Positions 10,601 to 22,600 of a stretch of DNA of 64,000 nucleotides are shown here, one piece after another. Every line of letters begins with the position of its first letter. Positions within the stretch are counted from its first letter, which is position 1. Origin of the DNA: Promerops cafer (taxonomy: Eukaryota; Chordata; Aves; Passeriformes; Nectariniidae); assembly GCA_013398275.1 (NCBI GenBank), contig VZSE01012476.1:1227606-1291605 (forward strand), in the 5' to 3' direction. The position numbers and the translations under genes were made by a program. Under the pieces are notes generated by a model, which was given only the letters and a program-made list of their open reading frames with translations, had not been told where the DNA came from and searched no databases.

Positions 10601-13600
10601 ACAAAACATGGCTGCATCTTTATATTATTAAAAGGATTGTTTAATTAAGTCCTCATGTCAAGTAAGAGCTAGGGAGAAGAGTGACAGAGGTAAACAAGCA
10701 AACTTCAGGCCTGAAAAAAAGCGAAGTTGTGTACTATAACCTGTCCAAGCAATTGAATAGAACTCATTTCAGATTATTTACGGGATAGCTGAACTTTTTA
10801 TTAGCTCATCTCAATTTACCACAATAGCTGTTGCTGAAACTTTGATTGTTACAAAAGTAAAGTAATTTTTAGTTCCACTATCAAACAACAAAAAATATTG
10901 CTTTCGGCCTATTTAACCAGCTTTTGCAGCAAGGAAACATCACCATCAGTTCTATTATTTAGCTTTTTGTCTTCCTGCCTTCAACATCAAATTAATCCTT
11001 CCACCAGTATTGAGAACAGTGCATGATCAGTGCAAAGGTTAAAGCTGAAAGTAAAGCCTAGAGCAAACTGTAGATAAAACACATGGCTGCAGGAAAATAA
11101 ATATTGAAACAAATTTGGAAACAAATATTTGAGTTTATTATGAGAGAATGGAAGCAAAGAGGGAGGATATAGCAATTTAAACAATGTATGGTTTGTTTAG
11201 GTTTAGGTCTGCTTGTTTAGGTGTAAGTGTTGTTTTGAGAAGGGGAGTTTGGGGATAAAGGTCTAAGAAATAAATCTGTGAACTATTTTTAAGAATTACT
11301 CCATAAGCACATCAATAGCCACAACAGCTGTTTCTAAGAAAAAAATGACTGCTTTAGTACCTCAGCCTATGTGCTAACAGCCTATTATCTGTTCTCCAGA
11401 TTTAGGTTAGTTAGAATCTGAAAGGTGGTCTCAAAAGCTCGCTGTGCTTTTCATTAAAAAAATAATTTGTAAATCTGTGGCACAGTGTGATCAGAGGAAA
11501 CTTAAATATCCAGCTAGAAACCAAACTAGTACCCAGTTCCTGAAAAACATTGATTTTTCTAATCACACAATTTAACTTATCATTGCAAGAGGAGAAAAGG
11601 ACAGAAGAGACATGTTTACAGATGTCCTTTAATCCTCTGACACAACTAACACATTAAAATAAGTCTGCTTTTTAAAAGCAGTTCTCATTACTTTTTACTT
11701 AATCATCCAGTAGATTAAGAGCAGTATAAAGTAAAGTAACAGCAAAATCCCAAGTACTGATTCAAACTTAGGTGTTTTGTCAAAGTATTACCTTTGCAGT
11801 CTTTGCCCCAGCTTTGTTTACAAGTTGATCCTTTCAGCCATTTATACACCAGAGCTACAAAGTACCTCAAACCCATCACCAGCACCCTCTTGTAGACTAA
11901 TTCTTTTCGCTCAGAATTTTAGATCTCAGTAAGGTCTCTGAGCCTGCAGAAAGTAGGTGTAGGATAAAATTCTAGAACAGCAAATTTCTAAGTTCATATC
12001 ATGACTGCAGGATATAGATGTTTTCATATATCTTCTCAGAATCTTATCCAAAAAACTCACTCACCCTAGCTGATTTAAGGATCAGAAATACATTTAGTAC
12101 TGTGTTATGAAGATATGCAGAAATCCTGCATATTACTATGTGTTTTATTCTTTCCAGTTAGTTAAGCAAGTGTTTTAATTGAACTGAGTAAGTTCGCACC
12201 AAGTTCACCTGAGGTTTAAGTGTGGAGCATTTAGTCCTACACCAAAAACCAGCTTTCCTTAGGATTAGGAAATTGTCAAAAATTTGTAACAAAACACTTC
12301 TTTCAAGTCAGTCAGATAGATGGTAAAAGCATGCACTTTCTTTAATTTGAGCAGTAGAAATCTAGCTAAAAGCTGTGGCAACAAATACTGTTCCAATATT
12401 TCACCACACTCATTGCTCATCAGGTTTGACTTCTTTTAAAAAGAGTTATCATGCAGTCTCTTTCAGTACTCTTTGGGCAAAATAGCTGAATAAGAGAAAT
12501 ACATTTAAGGTCACTTCAGATTAGTCAATAGGTAAAGTTTTCCATGAAACTCATCTTTCAAACATTGGAATAATATTCTAGTGTTCCAAACACCTACTCA
12601 AAATGATAAAAGACACTTCAACAATAAAGATTACTGTTGCAAACACCTTAAATATATCTTCACAGGCAGCCACGAAACAAAAAGCCACACATACATACAG
12701 TGTATTCTGAAAAGACATGGTTTTAGGATAATAGAGCTTTCTACTCTGGGTGAAAAAATCTACACAAAACGTTGTTAGTATATGGAAGAAACAAAATGCA
12801 GAACAATATCATGCACAACCATTCTTTTCAATGCTGTACTGAATTTTCACTTTTGTTTGAACTGACATTAAGACCAGGTAGGCCTAAATCTCTCTAGCTA
12901 GTCACAATACTGGTATTTCCTCTCATGCATTTATCAATGAATGTCTTCTGAATATAAGAGGAAAGCACCAGTTTAAACCCTAAAGCATGTAACAGGTACA
13001 GTAGCTTGCAAGTGACATGACTCAGACTTATAAAGCACTGGTGTGATTTAAGTCCAGCTGGCAATTAAGCACCACAGAGCTGCTGGTTCACACCCTGTAA
13101 CCTGGTGGAATGGGGACGAGAATCACATATAGAATTTGTAGGTGGAGATGCAGTAAGAACTGCAAGAATTTAGTAATTGAAACAGAAGTGACATATAATA
13201 AATAATATTAAAAGGAAAAAGTAAAACTCAAGATAAAAGAAGTGCTTCACAATACAGCTGCTCACCACCTGCTGACCAATGCCAGACTCCATTCCCACAC
13301 TCCTATTAGCCCTTCTTCCAGGTAACTCCACCAGTTTATGAACTGGACATGATGTTCTATCCCTTTGGCCATTTTGAGTCACCTGTGCCAGCAAAGCTCC
13401 CTCCCAGCTTTTATTTGTGTACCTCCTCAATGGCACAGCATGAGACAAAAAAAACCCCAAGAGTCCTTGACTTACAATAAGCACTGCTTAGCAGCAACCA
13501 AAACAACAGTGCCTAATCAGCATTGTTTTCACACTGAATCCAAAACTCAGCACTGTACCAGCGACTGAGAAAAAATTAACTTTATCCCAGCCAAAATCAG

Positions 13601-16600
13601 AACAAGAACTTTGAAGAAGTTTATGACCTGAGCTGAGAAAAACATACATGCTTGGAGGTGCAGAACTACAATGAGGTTAAATTTCTTTTGAATGTTGTTC
13701 TAGCACAACTCAGAAGCCACTCCCTAAAAGAAGTTCCCCATGAGAAAACTTTATATTATATTTGTATTGGATAGGCTTGACAAGCTAATTTAGGAAGGAC
13801 TTCTCAAAATTCTTTACTATTAAGTCAGAGATCAAGGACCAAAAAGTTACACTTGAAGACAATTATCAACGGCAAACAAATTGCTAAATATATAATCATA
13901 ACCTAATTACCAGAACAGTAGAAGTGAAGAACAGCCTTATGTACCAGAAAGGCTTATTTTGTTTGTTTCTTTAAATACATCCTCCCTGCCATATGCCCCT
14001 AATATAAAACCATGATCAATTTGAAGTAGGAAAAGTTCCTGCATGTGTGCATTGGCACAGAATGATTAACCACTCCACATTATGGACATCATATTATGAA
14101 AACAGAACTGAGTTGTTAGCAAACTCCATCCACAGGGATTCTTGAAACCACAAAGCAAGTGACTTTAGGTTAAATACACAGAACAGGAGTTCAGTGTTCA
14201 AGTAAGAACAGCTTATCAAATGACATTTTGACACTTTTAAGCAAGGTAGGACACTAATACTGGAAGACTGTCTTATGCAGACTAAGTTTATTATTTAAAA
14301 TTAAAATACTTTTAAAACCATGTAAGTTGAGCATGCTTACAGCAAGCTTACTTGCAAGCAGCACTGGTAATAACATGTAATCAAACTACAAGCTGTAACA
14401 GTTTTGTTTACAGTATCTGAATGTAAACAAATTGGTTACAAATTGGCTGAAGTTTTCTGAACAGCTAAGGTGGACTTCAGATTATACATGAAGGTGGCTC
14501 TCACTTCTGTGTGTATTCTTTCTTTTTAAAAGCACAGCAGTTAACACTGATAATCAGGAAATTAAAGAGAACATTTCCACAGAGGCTAAATACATTCAAG
14601 CTCTTTACTGTATAAGCTGTCTAAAGATCTTCAGGCATATTTCATTGACAGAGTAAACCACATCAGGCACCATAAAACATTCTCTGAAAACAACAATGTA
14701 ATTTCTCTAGAAAAAAGGATTTTAAGAGATCCAGTGTGCACGTATAGTAAAACTGTGATGGAAGTAGTGCAAGGCATATATCCTCAAAAAATAAGGCAAA
14801 CAGAAGCCAAAAGCTTAAACAGGGCCATCCACTGTGCTGGCTCATGTAAACATACTAAGGGCTAGAGACATTCTTTGACAGGACAAATACAGTAGTCAGA
14901 CACAATTTCAAGTACTCTCCTTCAGCATGCATGTTAATTATAAGGATTACTGAGCCAGCTGCTTTGACACAGCTGGGTTATTGTCCATGCCTGCTAGAGT
15001 GTTTTTATCACACATTCAGTGCAGTGTGTAAATACCTTTACTATCAGGTTGCAAGGAGGATGTGCTTGTCCAAAAGGCCATGGGATTAGATTTAAAGAGG
15101 CTAAAATTAAATCCTAAAAAAATAAATTGTTGGTATATAAGTGTTTACCTGGAATTTTAAAAGGACAGAACAGACTTGTCTATGTTCTGTAAGTATCCCA
15201 CATCTCACAGCAGGAAATTTCACGTGTTAATTCTACACAAGCTTATCCAACCCATGTGAATGGACTGCAGCTATCATCTTCTGCTTTTACAGAAACTTTA
15301 TCACACTTAAACAGACAGGACGTGTTCGTAATTACGAGACATCCCATCGTTCTCACAAAGACATTTCAGCACATTATAGTGCTCCTGTCACAGCCACAGC
15401 TTCTGCCTGTGCAACTTTTTCAGACTATGACAGAAATCATACAACTGAGTATGCCATCACAACCTCTTTTCAGGCTAAGGAAGCAGGTTGACATCTGATG
15501 TCAAGCTACACAACCAAAACTGCAGAGGCCAGTATTTAACACTCGAAACAAAGGTATAGACTAGTTCCATAATATCCATCTACTTGATTATGGGGATAAT
15601 GCAAATTTTAGCTGAAGCACACATCTGCTATTCTCACACTTTGCTACTCAGAGCAAAGGCCCGGGTACATACAACATCAACTACCTATTTAAGCCCCAAA
15701 GCGAATCCAAAAATTCTTCGAGCATTTAAATCCAAAATTCAGATGCAGCACTTCAGAGTTTAAGCTCTCTATACCTGAAAATCCTGTTCTCAGTAAACAA
15801 ATTTCCATCCTGCATTATACATTTCATTTTTATTTGAAAATAAGTATGACTTAAAATTCCCTTCTTTAGTTAAAACTCTGGAGAACATGTGGATATCTGC
15901 ATCAAAACAAACTACCTACCTATTCTCAAGAGCATAAACAATAATGATAGCACAGAACTGCTTAATAAATTGCATACTTGAATAAATTACTAGTAAAACT
16001 GACACTCACCTTTTTCCAGAATTCTAAATGAGAAGTTAGATGGTCCATCTTGTGTTGAAGCTGGCAAGTTGTCTACCTTGCTGTCTACAGGCTTCTGAGT
16101 AGCATTTGAGATTTTTGGTGGTTCAGAGACTTCCAGTTCTTTCTGTGCTGTATTCTGAGATGCTGGAATATGGCCTTCACTCTTTTTTGGGGGATTAAAA
16201 CTGAAGCCAAAGAGAGAACCAGTGGCAGAAGTATTTCCAAATGTGAATGTCTTTGACTTTTCATTACTGAAAATGCTCTTGACGGATTCAGATCCAAATA
16301 CAAACTTTGGAGGAGAAACTACTGTTTTTGTTGGTGTTTCAGAAGTATTTGACACCTCTGCAGCCTCTACAGTTGCATCAGAAGTATCATCGCCATGGCT
16401 GACATCAGTTCTTTCTCTGGTTGTTTCTTCTAGCACAGCTACAGCATTTTTACCACATGGAGACTCCTTTGGTGTATTGGCACGAGAAGAAAGAGGTGTT
16501 AGTAGTGTCTCTCTCTCTTGGGCATGCTTTGCTTCATCAAAAATTTGCTTAAATGAGTCTGCAACATCTTGCAGCTTGAATCGCACAGCCAGAAGTTCTA

Positions 16601-19600
16601 CTTTTCTTTCCCCATCTGCAAAGTCACATGCAGTCCAAACCCAGGCTCTATCAGATCCTTTCATTTGTTGCATATTCATATCTGGTGTTATCCTGTGGTT
16701 GGCACAGAGTTTTAGTACCTGGTCCCTTCTCATTACTATACGAACTTGTTTGTTGTCATAGTTCTGCAGTATCTTGATATCCCCAATGCCTCTCTCTTTC
16801 CATTGATTTGCATCTTTGTCATATCTGTAGAGTTTGGCTCTATGACTGAAGACAACTTGCTCATTTTCCTCACCACTGGTCACTTCCACAAGGTCAGGCA
16901 GAGGTACCACAGGTTCAAAGTACTGTCCATCTCTTTCTTCTTCTTGAGTAACATCAGAATCTTCATCTGTGCCTACTGATGTTCTACTCTGATTCTGTTT
17001 GGCAGGAGATTTGGATGGGCTCAAAGCAGATTTAAAGCTGAAACTAAAACCAGTGGTAGACTCTCCAAATCTAAACAGGTTTTTCCTTACAGGGCTACTT
17101 GCAAGAGGTGATGCATATACAGAACTACTTACACTATCATCTAATGCTTCTTCACGCAAGTCATAGTTATCCCACTCCAGAGTAGGGCCTGTACTTTCAG
17201 CATGTGGCTTTATAACCAAATCAGAAGTACTGCTGGTACAAACAGAGTTTACATTTTCCTCTTCTGACAGTTTAGTTTTGTCATCTGTCAGAAAAGTTTT
17301 GAGATCTTTTAAGCCACATTTCATTTCTTCTGCTCTCTGTATAAGCTGAGCTGTCCTACCTGTATCAACAAGTTTATGGGGTGTCTGCAGTGGTATATCT
17401 AGTAGTAGCCTCTGACATTCTTCAAACTTCTGTTTGAACTCCTCAGCCTGCTCTGGTGTCTTGAATTTTGCTGCCAGATGTTCCAACTTTGCATCACCAT
17501 CAGAAAAGTCATTGGCCATCCACATCCATGCTTTGTCTGAGCCAGACAGCTGTTTCAAGTTCATTGTTGTTGTTATCCAGTGATTCGCACACACCTTCAG
17601 TACCTGCTCACGCCGCATCAGTATTCTTACTTTGCCATTAACTTCATTTTTAAGAATCTTCAGATTGCCCACGCCACGTTCTTTCCACTGGCTGGTTTCT
17701 GGATCGAACCTGAACAGCTTTACTCTCTGAGAGTATAACACTTTCTCATCTTCCTCTCCTGTAAATGGTTCTACTTTTTCAGGCATCTGAACTATAGGTT
17801 CAAAATGGATATCATCGCTGTCCTCCGTCTTATACACATCATCATCCTTCTCACCAAGGTCAGCAGATGTGTTTGCTTTCTGATCTGTTTTACAATTTTG
17901 TGAAGAAAACAGCTTTTCACCGGCACCTGAAAAACCTTTGAAGTTAGGGTCCTTTTTGCCAAACTGAAAGCCTTCCCTAGGAGTACTTTTTGCAAGCTCA
18001 GCAAAAGTAGAAGTGCTGCTATTTTGCCCAAAAACAAAGTCAATTTTCTCCTTGTCTGCTGTTTCTTGAAACTGGAATCCAATTCCACTGTCTGAAGGTA
18101 ATTCCTTTTTGTCTTTTTCATCAACGCTTTTTAAGAAACCACTTGTATGCTCTTTGGATGGATCATCTTTCTTAGTGGTATTTTTACTAGACTCCTGTAT
18201 CCCAAATTTAAATCCACCTGCAGGCATTTGCATTGAAAAGCTAAATCCTTCCGTTGCAGACTTAGCTTCAGTATCAGAAGAAATCTGAAATGTAAATGGT
18301 GGTGTCTTGCCTTGCTCAAGACCAAACTTAAAGCCTGTTCCCAACTGTCCTCCATCAAGTTCAGGTAATTTACTTTTCAAGCCAAAAGCAGGAGTTGGCA
18401 AAGTATCACCAGCTGGCTTACCAGATGGATTTGGCGTTTCACAGGCTATGCAAGCTAGTGAAGAACCTTCATTCCGCACAAAACAAGTACTACAATCCCA
18501 CTGACCTTCCTTTTTAGTAAAAAGCCCTTCAAACCCATTTTTCTGTGGCTTACTTGTATCAGCAATGGAACCAAACCCCAGAGCAGCAGATGCCTGAACA
18601 GAAGGTGTGGACGTATTTGGCTGACTTTGAGGTCTTGGACTCTGACAGGAACAGCAGTTCACATCTTTTGCCTCGTTTCGGCTTGGGCATACAGAGCAGT
18701 CCCACTGACCTTCCTTTTTAGCAAAAGCAGACCCTAACTTCTCCTGCACTGTGTTACCACTCGCTTTCAAACTTGCAGAGCCAGTTAATGGGGTGCCGTG
18801 TGTTTCCCACATACCTGGATTTGGACTTTGACATGATACACAATTCTTTGCAGTTGCTTCATTTGGAACTAAACACACTTTACACTGCCATTGATCCTTC
18901 TTCAAGAGATGCTGCGCAAACCCACCAGAAGAACAGGCTTGCTGAGCATCCTTTCCAAATGAAATAGTAGTGCTAGATGCAGTGGATGTAGCTGTAAGGG
19001 TGCCTTTGCTGTCAGGTTCACTGCTTGTTCCATCTTTTGGAAACTGAAAGCCCAAGTTCATGGTCCCAGAAGTGGTTCTGTTGGGCTCCTTGATGTCCTG
19101 ACTTACTGTTTCTTTTACAGTCCCACTGCTCTGAGCCACAGATGTGTCAGCATTTGATCCCAAGGATTTTAAAATATTCTGTGCCTCTTCAAATTTTTTT
19201 TTGAAAAGCATTGCTTCTTCAGGTGTTTTAAATCTAATTGCAAGCTGTTCTGGTTTTGGCAATTCATCTGCATAGTCTAAAGCATGCCATACAAATGATT
19301 TATCTGATGCAGCATTTGGAGTTAATTTCATATCAGTATTTATGTAGTGATTTGCACAGATTTTCAGCACTTGGTCCCGCCTCATCAAGAGACGAAATTT
19401 GCCAGATACTTTATGTTTTAGTATTTTCACATTTCCAATACCCCTTTCTTTCCATTCTTTAGATTCTGCATCAAAACGAAAGAGCTTGGCTCTGTTGCAG
19501 AAGAATTCTTCTTCATCTTCTTCACCTGTCTTTACTTCAATTTTATCAGGAAGTGGCACCACAGGATCAAAATGAGGACCATCATCATCCTCATCTCCAC

Positions 19601-22600
19601 CATGGGTGCTTCCTCCTTCTGTTTCATGACTTCTGTTGGCCAAATCTGAATTTGAAGCCATAAATACAGGCTTGCTTGGTTCTTGAACACTAAATGTATC
19701 ACTCTTCTCAAAACCCAGGTTTTTGTGTGCATTTTGTCCCATGTTTTCTCGAAGAGAGATGCCTGGAATATGTTTATTGCTAAAATTGAAGACATTTCTT
19801 GAACTGTTTGTGGGATCGTTAACTGGCTTTTGTTCAATGTATCTTTCATCCTGTAAAGGTTTATCAGATGTTAGAAGATCCAAGAGGCTTTCTCTACTAT
19901 TAAAAGGTGCATTAAGGGGCTGTGGTGCAACTTGAGGGGGAGAAGAAAAAGTGAAGTCCCCATCATTGGACTTGAAGTTAGGTTTAAATTTAAAAGTTGT
20001 CGGCTGGCTTGGCTGTGCTGGTGTTGGCAGAGGTGGTTTTGATCCTTCTGCTGTTCCTGGCTGTCCAAATTTAGGCATTGCTTTTGGTTCTGCAGGCTTT
20101 AAAGTGGGTGGCGTGACCGAACGGTTTGTGAAATACCCCGGTTTAGGCAGTGTTGGATTGGTGCTTGCCTGTGGAACACTGTAGTTGTAATAGTCATCAG
20201 CTGTACGAGGAGAAATTAGTGCAGTACCGGGAGAATCAAAGCGCAGAGGTGGGCCATACATTTCTTGGGAAAACATACAACCAGAAGTATTTTGCAGAGG
20301 TGGTGTATGCATGGGTGGTGGTTGATAGGAATATATATGTGGCTGAGGTGTAAGTCGGTTCATGCCATAGACAGGAGGCTAAAGAAAAACCAGAAAACAA
20401 GTGCTCTGCTTATTGTGGTAACAAAGAGGACAAAAATCTTACTGTGCTGAAGCCCATGTAATATCTACTCTTAAAAGAAAAGCATGCTTTCAAGTTTAAA
20501 ACTAAACTAGTTTTACCTCAGTTTAAAACTTGATGGGCATTTGAAAACAAGCATTGAAAAACAGGCATAATATGAGTGGGCTTTTCATGGAAAAAAGCTT
20601 CGAAAACCACATTTTCTTTTGCTACACAATTAAGGGGGGAATAGTTAAGTACTATCATACATACCTGTAGAAAAAATGTACACACATAAAATATATTTTT
20701 CTAGCTTTTCCTCCCAAACTCCATATTCCAGAAGTTAAGCAGGGAGACAAATTATAATTTTATCCCTAGCAGTTTAAGTTCACCAAATTCTGCATAAGGA
20801 ACTGCAATTACATCCACCTATGTAAAGAATCAAAACCAGTCACTCATTTTCAGGAGATCATTGGAAGCAACTTAAGGAAATAAATTCAATCTCACCTTTG
20901 CTGGTGTTACATTGGTTGCAGCAGTTCCCAGAAGATACTGAGAGTTATAGGCAGGTGACTGGCTGTAGAACACAGATGGGCCAGTGGTAGCAACTAAAAA
21001 GGAACACCAGGAAAACAGTTAACACTTTTATCTTTTCTTGTTGTTTCCTACATACTCTTCCCAGCAACCAGTTTTTAACTGTGAACCATTTAGAACATTT
21101 TAGCATTATTTTCAAAAGTCTTATTTGATTTAGCTAAGCATTTAGATAAAAATTCTGCAGCAACTTGCCTGTTAAGGGGGCTTCATGAAGATTCTGTGCT
21201 CTCTGATAACTGTCTGGTATTGCATCAGTGCCATAGTTTTCAGCAGGCCACCGATGAGATGCATTTGTGTTGGAATTATTAAGTTTCATTTCTTGCATTT
21301 CATTCTGTCAAGACAGGGTGCCAAGCAAGAGAGTAAGTATCTATTGCACAGTTATTTGTCAAAGAAAATATAAGGCATGATGATCCCCACCCTTTTGCTA
21401 CTCAAAAGCACGTTTAATCCAGGGGATGGGGGTAATTAAAAAAAACAAACAAAGAAGTACCTGCCAGATCATGCAAGACATGCCCATGGAGTACAAAGTA
21501 CTTCCCTTGTGTTCTAAAGCCAGAACAAGCCAGTGAAAAACCCAGAACCAAGTGGATGAGAATCAAGCTGATAAAAGCACAATTCTTTTTACATACAGAA
21601 AGAATCCCTTAGGATGGGTTGCCTCAGCGCTTCTGTCCAAGTCCCAAAGATGAGCTTTTAAGCAAAAGGATTTACTCTGGTACTCACTTGAAGCAGCTAT
21701 TTACAGAAAGTAATTCTAGGAACTGTAAGTTAGCCCATGTTCTTATCACTAGATCCTTACCATAACTAAAAGGCCAACAGTTTTCTACTGAATATGGTGA
21801 CAATTTTTACCTTTAAAGCTTCCACTTGCTGACAAATCATTTGAAGTATAGATTTATGGTCTTCTGCCCACTGAGGGGGAGTTTTCGGAGAGAACTAGGT
21901 AAAGAAAAGTTAATGGATTTATTTGAATTTTTCTTACAAGATAACATGACACTGTGCCGGTAGGAATCCCCAGCTAGCTCTGATACTGGCTGTGCCAAAA
22001 TGCCGTTCCCGGGTCTGCCTGCAGACTAGGGCAGCCCTGCAGTTTGGAGCTGTTCCTCTACAGCTGTAGGAGTTAGAGTGTTGAGGTTTTGAGGCAAGAA
22101 CTTAGAGAAGTCCCCTTGTCCAGTTGCTCAGGTTTATTGTCCCAAGCCAGGGGATGAACAAGGAGAGCGAGCGATCTAGCACCCTTATAGGAAGGGCACG
22201 GGGAGCAGAAAGGGGTACGTGTACCAACAGGACACCGAGGCACAGGGAATTCTCTGGAACTAGGGGTAGGAACCAGGTGAGATTGACATTATGTATATGA
22301 AGTAACAGGTGTGTCCAGGGGGTAACTGGCAGCAGGACTAGGGAGGGGAAAACCTAGGCTAAGACTAAAACCTGGGGAGATAACAGGAACAAACCATGAG
22401 GGGAAGGACCCACCAGAATAATAATTCCCTGAAATAATAACTGGCTAACATACCTTGTAGGTCTTAGTTGGCGAAAGAGAGAACTTGGTTGGTGATGGAG
22501 TGGAATGTTTCATTGCGGAATCTACAGTTCGTGACAGACCATTTCTGAAGGCAAGACTTCCCTCTTCACCATTCTCACCAAGTTCCTGGATCACTGTATC

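Noticed and set aside
16222..16761. 179-codon plus-strand open frame and many others across 16-20 kb
   Set aside because: Antisense or frame shadows of RANBP2 exon 20, whose own frame is 1457 codons with clear domains.
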